Source: CAYIHX01 sp964363305 (GTDB lineage: Bacteria > Bdellovibrionota > UBA1018). Taken from it: 58,884 nucleotides of DNA. This document shows, one piece after another, positions 1-8,392 of this stretch. How positions within the stretch are numbered: position 1 is the first letter of the stretch; each line of letters opens with the position of its first letter. The stretch spans positions 1 through 58,884 of the forward strand of contig CAYIHX010000022.1 in assembly GCA_964363305.1 (NCBI GenBank). The letters are read 5' to 3'. The translations under genes and the position numbers were made by a program. The notes beneath the pieces were generated by a model, which saw nothing but the letters and a program-made list of their open reading frames with translations, was not told the DNA's origin and did no database searches.

Positions 1-729
1 CAATGGCAGCGTTCGCTCCTCTTGCACCCCCAGCAGGCCGCGAGCGAAACGGCATCTCCCGATGCGCGTTATGATTCGGATCGCAATATTCGGGTTGAGA
101 AAGAACAACGCGCTCGGGTGACGGACGTGATTCCTCGTCCGGGAGCGCCTCGCTCGGGCGAGGCTGAAAAACAGCAGAGTCGGTCGAGTAGCCTCAAGAA
201 CCTGGCCCTTCCCCTCCCCCTCGATCCGAATCCAAATGGTTTTTCCGTGAAGCCAAAGGTCAGCGCAGAGAGCGAAAATCGGCGCGATCAAACAGAGGCG
301 AACTCGGGTGGGGCGGAGCAGGCGCTGCTGGACCCGAAGCTGGCGGAGGGCGACGTGAACATCCTGAACACGCAGGAGTCCGTGTACTACTCGTTCTACG
401 CACGCATGTACGAGCAGATCGGCCCCCTCTGGAAATCACTCATCCGCCAGGTCCCCTATCGGCGCAAAGTGGTCCAGGGGGACTATCTCACGCAGGTCGA
501 CGTCGTGTTCGACAGCGAGGGCCGCCTGCGGGAGGTGCGAGTGCTCAATCCCTCGGGCGTGCTCGAATTCGACCAAGCCGTCGAGAACGCCTGGCGCCAA
601 GTGAGCCGCGTGCCCAACCCACCGAAAGAGCTGATCGACGAACGCGGTGAAGTGCACACGGGCTGGACCTTCAGCGTGCAGGTCGGGCCGGGATTCAATC
701 GCGAGTTCGACCCGATGCGGAACTACTGA
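1..729 (+). CDS. TonB-family C-terminal domain protein (5' truncated)
   Basis: The reading frame is open from the first base, so the start lies outside the window; a TTG at 22 is not a convincing start. The N-terminal part is a Pro/Arg/Glu-rich linker of low complexity. The last ~100 residues look like a TonB C-terminal domain: a conserved VDVVFDSEGRLREVRVLNPS stretch (beta-strand, D-x-x-G turn, beta-strand) followed by FDQAVENAWRQ. TonB-type proteins span the periplasm and pass energy from the ExbB/ExbD motor to outer-membrane receptors; many relatives in this group serve other envelope tasks. The transmembrane anchor is presumably upstream of the window. No ExbB, ExbD or receptor gene is visible here, so the partner is unknown. 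Confidence 0.75.
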   Translation, partial: QWQRSLLLHPQQAASETASPDARYDSDRNIRVEKEQRARVTDVIPRPGAPRSGEAEKQQSRSSSLKNLALPLPLDPNPNGFSVKPKVSAESENRRDQTEANSGGAEQALLDPKLAEGDVNILNTQESVYYSFYARMYEQIGPLWKSLIRQVPYRRKVVQGDYLTQVDVVFDSEGRLREVRVLNPSGVLEFDQAVENAWRQVSRVPNPPKELIDERGEVHTGWTFSVQVGPGFNREFDPMRNY

Positions 730-794
730 GTAGGGCGCCGGAGTGGGAAGGAAATTCCCTCACACCATCCAGCGCATGCGCCGATCTGAAAGAC

Positions 795-3700
795 GTGGTG
801 CGCCGTGCCTTCTTACTCATTGTCGCGTCAGCCTTTTGGCTCCCGATGGCGCGGGCCGAAGCCCCCGCGCCGCCCCTGTCCGCTCAAGCGCGCATCCTTT
901 GGGATGCGTTGATCGAAACCCCACCCCAAATCGTTACGAGCGATTTCTATGCGCGTGATGATTCTTACCGAGGGAGCGACTCCGTCTGGGATGAATTCTT
1001 GGCGCACCCCCAAGTTCGAGAGCGCCTTTTGGATGCCGCCGTTCTAGCGGAAACAAGAAGGAACGAACGGAATACCCGCATCTCCGAAGAGCTGGCTAGA
1101 ATACGCTCCCTCACCGGGCTGACGTTGCCGGGAGCGGAGCAAATTCGCGCCGACTATCGCCGGGTGTTTCAAACGCCGCGCCCTCTTTCTCCGCGAGAAC
1201 GCCATATGAAGGCGGAGCGGATGGCTCGCACCGAGTTTGAAAGCCGGTATCCAGACCGATCTCCGGCGGAGCGCCCTGAGTATCGCCGCGAGTACTCGGA
1301 CCTTCTCAACCGTTTCGAACTTGAACTTGAAAACGAACGCACCCGAAATTTGGGCCATCCCTCCCGTGCCCGAGCGACGGCCTGGGCGCGCCGATGGCAA
1401 GAGAGGCTTCAGAGTGAGCGAACCCGTTTGATTCGCGACGGGCTGCCCATTCTGGCAAGGACACTCCCCGACTCCGTACCTCCGGTGATGGCAATTCCCT
1501 TGACCCCCGAGATCGAAAACCACATTCACCGCAAACTCGATCACAAACCTCTGAGTAGTTTGCTTTCCGCCAAGGAACTTCTCCAACTTCCGAGCGCACA
1601 ACCCGAAATCCTCGACTTTCAGTCGATCCAAACTCGATTTCCGGAGTCTTTATCCTTTTCACCTCTCATTCCCGGCGGTTCAAACGAGAGAGGACTCTAT
1701 CTCCTCCCTCTGCCGCAGGCCTTTTCAGCCGAAGACCAGGGAAACCCCAGGCGTCGTTGGCTATTTTTCTCGCTAGATATCCCCGCGGTCGGGGAGGATG
1801 AGCGCCTAACGATAGAGGCCCTCCGCCAAGGGTCGTTTCACGCGGATCTCTACACCCCAACTCTCTCTTCTCACACCGAAGAACGTCCCCTCGTCACGCT
1901 AGAACGGCAAAAATTCTTCTTGGATATGAGGAGGAATCAACCAGGTCGCCGGATCACAGATCACCGAACCACACCGACCTTTTCAGAAATTCACCAGTGG
2001 CTGGGGTACTCAAAAAATATGCTAGAGAGTGTGAGAACGCCCATGACCTCAGCCGGCGCCAGTGAAAGCAACCTCCACTCCACCGTAATCATCGAAACCC
2101 TCAGCCCAGAAAAGATTCGCGACGGAATGACATCGGGCTTTGCTCCTGAGGAGAGGTCCGATCTAGTCAATGTTCTCCGATTTCGCCAGGCTGAGCTCGA
2201 TCGCGTTGGATTCAACAGCGCGGGAACAACCGCAGCCGTTCAACCCGGTGGCCTCGACAGAAACCGCTCCTTGCCCCTCCTCCTCGAATCTGCGTATGTC
2301 GATCCACACCCTCGTCCCCCTTCCCTCTGGAATCGAGTTTCGGCCCGCTTTCGAGGCCCGAATCCTTCCCCTGGCAGTCCCGCCTCGCGGGCCGCGCGAT
2401 CCGCGAACGTTCCTGATGCGGGGTCGAATCGCCCTCTTTATTACGTTCGAGGTGAAACGGATTTTCTCGATCTCATCGACTCCGAAGACCTCGATGCCGA
2501 GAAAGTTCGCGCCGTCACGGAGCTCGCGCCCGCGGCGAAGCGCTCGGTTTTCGTCTCCTCCGTCGAAGGGATCTCCCCTTCTTCGCGCAACATCGCTCTC
2601 CCCACGCCCCATGAGCACCGCCTGAGCGAAATCGAACTCATTCAATTCGATGCAGGTCGGCGACGAACTCTCGTCCGGGGGACCGACTACACGATCCTCG
2701 AGAACCTCGACGGCTCCGCCGCCTCCCTACGACTCGCGGCCGCGCCCGCGGCGACCCAGCGATTTGAGTTCAATGCTCAGTTTGTACCTGGCCCGCATTC
2801 AGGGACGCGCGTGAAGCTGCCCGAAGCCCTTCGAGTGGTCCACGCGGGACGGTTGCAGGCCCTTTCTGAACACCTCCGCGACGCGGGCTTTGTTCCGTTG
2901 GCCGATCGAGTGGCTCGATTGGCATATCGAGCGACCACGTCGAGAGGCGTCTCCGTGCAAGACCTCAGAGCCGCCTTTCACGAGGAAGGCCGCTATACCT
3001 TCGGAAATACGCAGGAAGGAATGCCCGACCCCGATCGAATCTTTCGGCAGTTCGCGCCGTTTCTCGATGTGGACGGTCGCTCCTGCATGGTCTGCGGCCC
3101 GACCGAACGGTTTTTCACCCTCGCTCTCCATTCTCTTTTCGAAGGTGAGCCGGATATTCGGGCCCGAGGGAGGATGGGATTTCAGGTGTCTGATTCAGCC
3201 AGCGGAATCATTCGCGGGCGAGATTACCATGCGAGGACCGAGCTGACCTTTGGAGAGCACGGAAGACTTCCGCTCGACGCTACCCCCGCCATCCACCACG
3301 CCGAAAACTTGCGACGACGAATCGCGGAGCGTCTGGGATTGAGGAAGCCTGTCATTCCGGTTGAAGCGCCACGCTCAGACCTCCTGCCAGCTCGTTCTGA
3401 TCACGCTCCAGCTCGGAGAATCCGGCATTCCGTCGCGATCCCAGGCCGGCTTCAAGCCTTATCCGCGGCCCGTTCGACCCATCTCCGAACGTTGGCGGAG
3501 ATCCGCGAAGAACAGGGCCGTTCAGCGCTACCTTCTGACTTAAGTGACCCATCTTCCGTCGCGATCCGCCTATCGGAGAGTCTCGGTTCCTGGCTGCGCG
3601 CCGACATCAGCTTAGCCGAGTTCGACCAACGGCTGCTCCACACCTTGAGCGGTTCCGGGGTACAGGCGGCCCGAACTCCATCGGAGGCCATCGCCCATTT

Positions 3701-3956
3701 GTCGTCCGTCCTCCAGCAACAAAGAACTCGACTGGAGCAAGTCGTCGCCCGGCTGGAAAGAGATCCCCACGCTCCCGCATCGCTTCGTCCTTTTCGTGAC
3801 GAACGGATGGTGGAATCGACTCGCGCGGTTTACAGCGCCGCTCACCAAGTCGCCTCCTCACTGAGCATAGAAGCGATCGGTGAATGGTTCGACGTTCCGG
3901 ACGGACCTCCGCCCGCCTCCTGCCCCACGCTTCGGACAGTCGTCGACGCGCTTTGA
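795..3956 (+). CDS. Large exported protein with transglutaminase-like core
   Basis: This 1053-residue protein begins at GTG 795 with a typical Sec signal (charged MVRR, hydrophobic core, cleavage near MARAEA). Residues ~60-230 are charged and helical, the middle is unrecognised, and residues ~690-835 contain what I read as a transglutaminase-like core: Cys764 and Cys767 in DGRSCMVCGPTE followed by a helix (FFTLALHSL), His812 in DYHARTEL, and Asp828 in LPLDATPA. The order Cys-(45-48)-His-(16)-Asp is the spacing expected of that fold. No family name can be given for the rest. It likely acts in the periplasm or outside the cell, as a cysteine protease, a crosslinking enzyme, or an inactive scaffold. 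A comparable large exported protein is at 33229-35925. The reading frame is certain; the fold assignment is inference from motif order. Confidence 0.7.
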   Translation: MVRRAFLLIVASAFWLPMARAEAPAPPLSAQARILWDALIETPPQIVTSDFYARDDSYRGSDSVWDEFLAHPQVRERLLDAAVLAETRRNERNTRISEELARIRSLTGLTLPGAEQIRADYRRVFQTPRPLSPRERHMKAERMARTEFESRYPDRSPAERPEYRREYSDLLNRFELELENERTRNLGHPSRARATAWARRWQERLQSERTRLIRDGLPILARTLPDSVPPVMAIPLTPEIENHIHRKLDHKPLSSLLSAKELLQLPSAQPEILDFQSIQTRFPESLSFSPLIPGGSNERGLYLLPLPQAFSAEDQGNPRRRWLFFSLDIPAVGEDERLTIEALRQGSFHADLYTPTLSSHTEERPLVTLERQKFFLDMRRNQPGRRITDHRTTPTFSEIHQWLGYSKNMLESVRTPMTSAGASESNLHSTVIIETLSPEKIRDGMTSGFAPEERSDLVNVLRFRQAELDRVGFNSAGTTAAVQPGGLDRNRSLPLLLESAYVDPHPRPPSLWNRVSARFRGPNPSPGSPASRAARSANVPDAGSNRPLYYVRGETDFLDLIDSEDLDAEKVRAVTELAPAAKRSVFVSSVEGISPSSRNIALPTPHEHRLSEIELIQFDAGRRRTLVRGTDYTILENLDGSAASLRLAAAPAATQRFEFNAQFVPGPHSGTRVKLPEALRVVHAGRLQALSEHLRDAGFVPLADRVARLAYRATTSRGVSVQDLRAAFHEEGRYTFGNTQEGMPDPDRIFRQFAPFLDVDGRSCMVCGPTERFFTLALHSLFEGEPDIRARGRMGFQVSDSASGIIRGRDYHARTELTFGEHGRLPLDATPAIHHAENLRRRIAERLGLRKPVIPVEAPRSDLLPARSDHAPARRIRHSVAIPGRLQALSAARSTHLRTLAEIREEQGRSALPSDLSDPSSVAIRLSESLGSWLRADISLAEFDQRLLHTLSGSGVQAARTPSEAIAHLSSVLQQQRTRLEQVVARLERDPHAPASLRPFRDERMVESTRAVYSAAHQVASSLSIEAIGEWFDVPDGPPPASCPTLRTVVDAL

Positions 3957-4007
3957 TTGCAGGAGCACGGACAGGTTGGTCGCGGCGCTCTTGGAACCCC
4001 ATTCCAA

Positions 4008-4082
4008 AAAGGGGAAGGAGATTCCCGGAGCGGCGCAATGAAAGGCCTTCATTGCGCCGCTCCGGGAATCTCCTTCCCCTTT
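4008..4082. terminator. 33-bp perfect hairpin, probable terminator
   Basis: The arms 4008-4040 and 4050-4082 are exact reverse complements (33 bp) around a 9-base loop, AAAGGCCTT. Read on the minus strand the stem is followed by TTTTT (complement of 4006-4010), which fits a factor-independent terminator for the minus-strand genes ending at 4330. On the plus strand only three T follow. A 33-bp perfect stem is far longer than most terminators, so a repeat element is an alternative. Confidence 0.7.
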
Positions 4083-4111
4083 CAAACGTCCACAAGCGTC
4101 GCCGCCGCAGC

Positions 4112-4160
4112 TGGTTCCAAACTGGGTACGAGCACCCAGGCCAAACCAACTTTGGAACCA
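4112..4160. repeat. Nested inverted repeat
   Basis: The outer arms TGGTTCCAAA (4112-4121) and TTTGGAACCA (4151-4160) pair perfectly. Inside them CTGGGT (4122-4127) pairs with ACCCAG (4134-4139), directly stacked on the outer left arm, leaving an 11-base bulge on the right. Function unknown. Confidence 0.6.
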
Positions 4161-4233
4161 CGCCAATCTCTCCCTCGCAGCTTAAACCACGCGCCGCTCT
4201 GGCACACCGCTTGCTTAGAGATGAAGACGTATA

Positions 4234-4322
4234 GGCTGCTTTCACCGGCGAGCCGAAATCTTATTCCTGAAAAGGAACATTCCCCTCCAACGGATCACGC
4301 TCAAAGCCCGGTGAAAGCAGCC
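4234..4322. repeat. 15-bp inverted repeat with internal hairpin
   Basis: The arms 4234-4248 (GGCTGCTTTCACCGG) and 4308-4322 are exact reverse complements separated by 59 bases. The loop contains a small hairpin, TTCCT-GAAA-AGGAA (4264-4277). The right arm ends seven bases before the stop codon of the minus-strand gene at 4330, so this lies in that gene's 3' untranslated region. Confidence 0.65.
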
Positions 4323-4329
4323 AAAAAAT

Positions 4330-5079
4330 TCAACGAACGCCCCCGCCTCGGTTCCATCCCAGCCCATTGTAGACCTGAAGGCGCGCGATGCCGAGATACT
4401 CGTGCAAGGCCATGTCCGTGAGCGCGAAGTTGTACGCAAGAGGCAAAAAGGAACCGATCGCGCCCATGCGATCGGCCGGTGCGGGCGTGGCCAACACATG
4501 AAAATGCGCGAAGTACTGCAAGGCCCGCCGCAGGTGAAGCCCGGAAGTCACCAGCAAAACCTGCTCCGGTTTCAGGGCCGCCAAGAGGACCGACGAGAAT
4601 TCCGCATTTTGAAAAGTGTTGCGACTGCTCGCCTCCTGCACCAGATCCGCATCCGAAACTCCTAACTCCCTGAGTTCGCGAGCCAGAACCTCCGCTTCTG
4701 AAACGCTCCCCTTCGAAACCGCGCCCCCCGAGACGAGCACCTGACAAACCCGCTGTCGCCGACGACAGCCGCGATGAAGACGCGCGCCCTCTCGCACCCG
4801 CGACTGCGCAAACACCCCCGATGACCAAGGGCCATCCGTGCCCCACTGGCGAATCCCGCCCCCCAGCACGACGATGACATTCCGAGCCTTCCATTCCGGC
4901 GCGGCCAGGTAGTCGTGGGTTTGCAAGCCCTCGAGCAAAAGGCGTGGCACCACGCCTCCCCCGACGGCGAAGACGAAGAAAAAGCCCAGCGCCAGAAAAA
5001 CTACTCCCGTTCGCGTTTTTTTCCATCCCCTCGCGCCCAGGCCGAACAGAACCAGCAAGAGGAGCAAAGCGAAAACCAC
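4330..5079 (-). CDS. YdcF/ElyC-type DUF218 membrane protein
   Basis: This 249-residue protein starts at GTG 5079, seven bases after the stop of the gene before it, so the two are probably cotranscribed. Two hydrophobic segments (residues ~1-17 and ~24-45) precede a DUF218 domain: NVIVVLGGG, a conserved SEAEVLARELRELGV stretch, EASSRNTFQNA and a VTSGLHLRRAL motif. Family members such as ElyC (formerly YcbC) and SanA act in envelope assembly; the biochemical activity is not settled. The stop is followed by three palindromes. The family call is firm, the exact role is not. Confidence 0.85.
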   Translation of the reverse strand: MVFALLLLLVLFGLGARGWKKTRTGVVFLALGFFFVFAVGGGVVPRLLLEGLQTHDYLAAPEWKARNVIVVLGGGIRQWGTDGPWSSGVFAQSRVREGARLHRGCRRRQRVCQVLVSGGAVSKGSVSEAEVLARELRELGVSDADLVQEASSRNTFQNAEFSSVLLAALKPEQVLLVTSGLHLRRALQYFAHFHVLATPAPADRMGAIGSFLPLAYNFALTDMALHEYLGIARLQVYNGLGWNRGGGVR

Positions 5080-5086
5080 GCTCGAC

Positions 5087-5890
5087 CTACCGAACCGCGC
5101 CGCTCAGCAACGCGCAGACCACGCAGATCCCGAAAATCACGGCGATCACGCGCGGCTGCGACAAAAGCTCGGCCAGCACGTCCGCGGTCGCACTCCAGAT
5201 CGACTGCTCCTGTGGGTTCCGCAAAAACCGAGTCCGCAGAAAAATGCGCTCGAGCTGTTTCTCACGGGAAGCATTCGCTTCGAGGCGCGGAATCATCTTC
5301 TCCACTCCATAGTAGATTTCGCGTGCGCGGCTCAGCGCCTGGCGGCAGGGCTCGCAGCGCTCGAGATGCGATTGCAGGAAAGCCCGATCCCGGCCCTGAA
5401 TCCTCCCGTCGAACCAACGCTGCGTCCAGGGGCGCGCGGCAAAGTACTCCGGGCAAGAGGCGCCCGTGAGCGGCGACCCCGTCGGATGCTTGAGCCGCGT
5501 GGGCGCATCGTGCGCGAAGGCGAGACGAAGACGCGTGCTCCAGGCCAGCTCCTCGACGGCGGACGGCTCCACCGACAGAAGCGCGCCCATGCGGACGTAG
5601 TCCCATTGGCCGCGATGCAGCAGCACGAGCAAGGCGCGCTCGACCGCGCTCAAGCGAAAAAAGGCTTGCTGCGTCGAATCTGAAAAGACCGGGGCCCCCT
5701 GTAGCGGAAGGCGATCGATCAACGCGGCTGCCACATGTTCCAGCACTCGAGCCGGATCACGCGAAGGCAAAAGTGCCGCTCCCGACACCACCTCACTCGT
5801 TAAACCCGATTGACGGGACGCGCCGAGCAGAGCTGCCTCCAGCAACGGAATCACCGACCAATCGACTTTCACTTGACTGAATCCTGTCAT
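5087..5890 (-). CDS. Membrane-anchored sigma-region-4-like / zinc-finger protein
   Basis: This 267-residue protein of unusual composition has three visible parts. Residues ~75-125 resemble sigma-factor region 4 (LSAVERALLVLLHRGQWDY followed by a helix-turn-helix-like segment). Residues ~140-195 contain HLERCEPCRQAL, an H-x3-C-x2-C motif typical of zinc-binding anti-sigma (ZAS) domains. A single hydrophobic segment near the C-terminus (PRVIAVIFGICVVCALLS) would anchor it in the inner membrane. Known ZAS proteins bind an ECF sigma factor encoded beside them, but no separate sigma gene is adjacent. It may be a fusion of a sigma remnant with its anti-sigma factor. The assignment is by motif only. 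Confidence 0.55.
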   Translation of the reverse strand: MTGFSQVKVDWSVIPLLEAALLGASRQSGLTSEVVSGAALLPSRDPARVLEHVAAALIDRLPLQGAPVFSDSTQQAFFRLSAVERALLVLLHRGQWDYVRMGALLSVEPSAVEELAWSTRLRLAFAHDAPTRLKHPTGSPLTGASCPEYFAARPWTQRWFDGRIQGRDRAFLQSHLERCEPCRQALSRAREIYYGVEKMIPRLEANASREKQLERIFLRTRFLRNPQEQSIWSATADVLAELLSQPRVIAVIFGICVVCALLSGAVR

Positions 5891-5979
5891 ATCCTTGACG
5901 TCTCCTCGATCTTCACGGACGACCTTCCCTCGCGCAGTCTACCACCCGAGGGGGAAGGGTTGGAAGCACTACTGCCGAG

Positions 5980-7785
5980 TCACCTGAAGCGAGAAGCAGG
6001 CGCGCGCGAGGCGGAGTCTTTCACGCGAGAGGCGTCGCCTTCGCCGATCACGCGCCCAAAGCTCGAGCACCGAGACGCCGTCCGCGCAATGTCCGAAAGG
6101 GTCGTGCGGGCATAGGCTCCGCGGATCTCGCCCTCGCTGTATCCGGCGACGCCACCGACCGCTCGCGCTCCGACATAGCAATGCAAGCCGGGCCCGCCCT
6201 CCGGAAGCGAACTCGCATGAGAATCCGAAATTCGGCAGTCGGCACAATGATGGCCCACCACACCGCCCAGATCGCCGATGGCATAAACCCGTACCGCGGC
6301 GACGCAGCCGACGACCTGACCCCCACGGCTGAACGAGGCTCCGCCCAGGGTGGAATTCCGACCGACGATGCCACCGGCGCTCGATCGGCCCCGAGGCGAG
6401 TCCTGCTTGACGGAGACCATGCCGCGCGCCTCGCTCTGAAGCAGTTCTCCGCTCGCGTTCTCGCCCGCGATGGCGCCCACGGCGCCTTGGAGCGCCTCGA
6501 CCGTGACGTCCGCGAAAGCCGCCTCGACCCTCGCGCCCGCCATATTCAACCCGACGATGCCGCCCGTGCGTTCCCCGCCCGAACTCATGCCGTGAAAGCG
6601 TACCCGAACGAGCTCGGCGAATCGGCCGGTATTCACTCCAGCCGCGCCGCCGACATTCCCGTTCCCCACCACCGACGCCCAAATATCAGCGTCGGCGATT
6701 CGGGCGGAGTTCACGCCAGCCAGCGCGCCGACATCCTGGCCACCGACGAAATGACTCGGCGTCGAACGGCGAATACCCGTCCCGTCCGCGAATGCCATGA
6801 GCGCCACCCGAACATCGCTCATCGAAGCGCGATTCTCGCCCGCGATTCCGCCGAGGGCTTCCGCCTCTGGCGCGCGCGCCCAACTTCTGATCGCGACCTC
6901 GTGAATTTTTCCTCGATTCACCCCGACCAACCCGCCGACTGCTCCGGCTGGCGCGGCCACGCTCACCCGGACCGACCAATCGATGTCCTCCAGCAGACCG
7001 CTGTTCTCGGCCACCAAGCCGCCGATGCGCAGATGTTCGTGGGGCAGAAAATCTGGTTCCCCGGGTTTTTCGGAAGCCGGGGCGCGCGTCTCCGCGATCC
7101 GACCGAGCTCGATCCGGTTTCCGTCGGTACCGCTAAGGTTTCGAAGTATCCCGCGATTGCGGATTGCGAACAACGCCACACGAACCGGTCGGAGCGGTGC
7201 CGGTCCCACGAGCGCGAAATTCTCAAGGACGAGATCGCGCACCTGGCCCGCCTGAAGATCAAAGAGACCACCCAGGGTGTCGCTGCCGTCCACGGGCACG
7301 CTGCTCCACCGAACGTGAGAGAGACGATGCCCGCCTCCAAAAAGATGGCCGGTGAAGCGCGCGATTCGCGCCGGCGCGCGACCGCCGAAATCGAGATCGG
7401 TCACGATGCGATAGAAGGCGCTCGGCGCCTGGCTGATCTGTTCAAACTGAGGGGCGGAGCAAATCAGGAAGGGATCCGACGCCACGCCACGTCCCGCGCC
7501 GAAGGGAATCGCGTCCCGAGCGCAGCGGTCATCCTGGGCGAACTCCCCAGACGGCGCTGAGATCGTGCCAGTTTTGACCTTGGTGCCGTTTGTGAATTGC
7601 CCCCGCCAAGCGCCGGGCAGGCAAGAGGGATCGGCACAAGCCGACTCCTCCGCGACGGAGGCGAAGTGAAGAACAGTATCGCCACCGGTCCCCTTCAGGG
7701 ACTGCTCCACGTTGCCGCGGCAGCCGCTCCCGAGTATCGACACGAAGATAAAAACCGCGAATCGCGCGGAGACACCACGACGCAT
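5980..7785 (-). CDS. GLUG-repeat lipoprotein
   Basis: The 601-residue product has a lipoprotein signal with the lipobox LGSGC near residue 22. From about residue 150 it carries many copies of a short repeat of the form GG(L/I)(V/A)G.N.G (for example GGLVGVNRGKIHEV and GGIAGENRASMSDV), which matches the GLUG motif found in repetitive surface proteins and suggests a beta-helix. It probably sits on the outer membrane. Its ATG overlaps the stop of the upstream gene by one base (TAATG), so the two are translationally coupled. Substrate or partner unknown; adhesion is a guess. Confidence 0.8.
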   Translation of the reverse strand: MRRGVSARFAVFIFVSILGSGCRGNVEQSLKGTGGDTVLHFASVAEESACADPSCLPGAWRGQFTNGTKVKTGTISAPSGEFAQDDRCARDAIPFGAGRGVASDPFLICSAPQFEQISQAPSAFYRIVTDLDFGGRAPARIARFTGHLFGGGHRLSHVRWSSVPVDGSDTLGGLFDLQAGQVRDLVLENFALVGPAPLRPVRVALFAIRNRGILRNLSGTDGNRIELGRIAETRAPASEKPGEPDFLPHEHLRIGGLVAENSGLLEDIDWSVRVSVAAPAGAVGGLVGVNRGKIHEVAIRSWARAPEAEALGGIAGENRASMSDVRVALMAFADGTGIRRSTPSHFVGGQDVGALAGVNSARIADADIWASVVGNGNVGGAAGVNTGRFAELVRVRFHGMSSGGERTGGIVGLNMAGARVEAAFADVTVEALQGAVGAIAGENASGELLQSEARGMVSVKQDSPRGRSSAGGIVGRNSTLGGASFSRGGQVVGCVAAVRVYAIGDLGGVVGHHCADCRISDSHASSLPEGGPGLHCYVGARAVGGVAGYSEGEIRGAYARTTLSDIARTASRCSSFGRVIGEGDASRVKDSASRAPASRFR

Positions 7786-8267
7786 TAAGCGGCCTTTCGT
7801 CGCTTCTTTTCATCAAGGCCGAGCGCGCGATTCACCTGCGGTGGAAGATCAGAGAGAAAGTCTCCCTTCCGAAAACTCAAACGGGTGACGGCCGAGCGCC
7901 CATTCTCGACGTAGTCGATCAGAAAACCCCGTAACCGCACGATCGGGCCGGCGATCCGGTGGGTGACCAGCAGAAGAAATGCCGTCGAGACCACGAGCAG
8001 GATCCCGCCGCCGACCATGAGATTTTTATTCAGTAATTGTTGTTGAAGAGTGACAAACTCAAAGTAAACGTGCGAGTCGGGTAAACCCGCGGCCGAGCCC
8101 ATCTCTCGAAGCTGGCGGTAGGTCCGGGTACCCATGAAAAGCATCCCCAAAACGCCCGCGGCGAGCACGCTCAAATTGACGCCGACAATCGCAAGCTGGA
8201 ACTGCGGATACACCAGCCAAGGCCCCAATCCCCGTTTCTTGTCAATCCTTCGAACTTGAGCACCCAT
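7785..8267 (-). CDS. Two-helix inner-membrane protein with HAMP-like tail
   Basis: This 160-residue protein has two strong hydrophobic segments (residues ~25-46 and ~83-104) flanking a ~35-residue periplasmic loop. After the second comes THRIAGPIVRLRGFL, which resembles the start of a HAMP linker, but no kinase, cyclase or methyl-accepting domain follows. A Shine-Dalgarno-like GGGAGAG lies upstream of ATG 8267. It is coupled to the GLUG lipoprotein gene. It could be a stand-alone signalling adaptor; function unknown. Confidence 0.7.
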   Translation of the reverse strand: MGAQVRRIDKKRGLGPWLVYPQFQLAIVGVNLSVLAAGVLGMLFMGTRTYRQLREMGSAAGLPDSHVYFEFVTLQQQLLNKNLMVGGGILLVVSTAFLLLVTHRIAGPIVRLRGFLIDYVENGRSAVTRLSFRKGDFLSDLPPQVNRALGLDEKKRRKAA

Positions 8268-8392
8268 AGGAAGACTCTCCCGTCGTCCACTCGTCGGCGA
8301 AGCACGGGGAAAACCTGAGGGGAAACAGCAAACCCGAATCGTCGAATTTTTGACACCGACATCGCTCTGGCTTCTGGGTTATCATTCGAAAG

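Larger units (their letters stand above)
3957..4329. other. Non-coding intergenic stretch built of palindromes
   Basis: This 373-bp gap separates convergent genes. It holds three separate inverted repeats (4008-4082, 4112-4160, 4234-4322, listed individually). Short open frames crossing it, such as one from 3957 to 4421, are by-products of the palindromes and are not credible genes. Confidence 0.8.

Noticed and set aside
3957..4421. Plus-strand frame in the palindrome region
   Set aside because: It merely crosses the inverted repeats and has no ribosome site or conserved motif.
6181..7560. Long plus-strand open frame opposite the GLUG-repeat gene
   Set aside because: It is an antisense shadow caused by codon bias in the GLUG gene; no start site, no domain.
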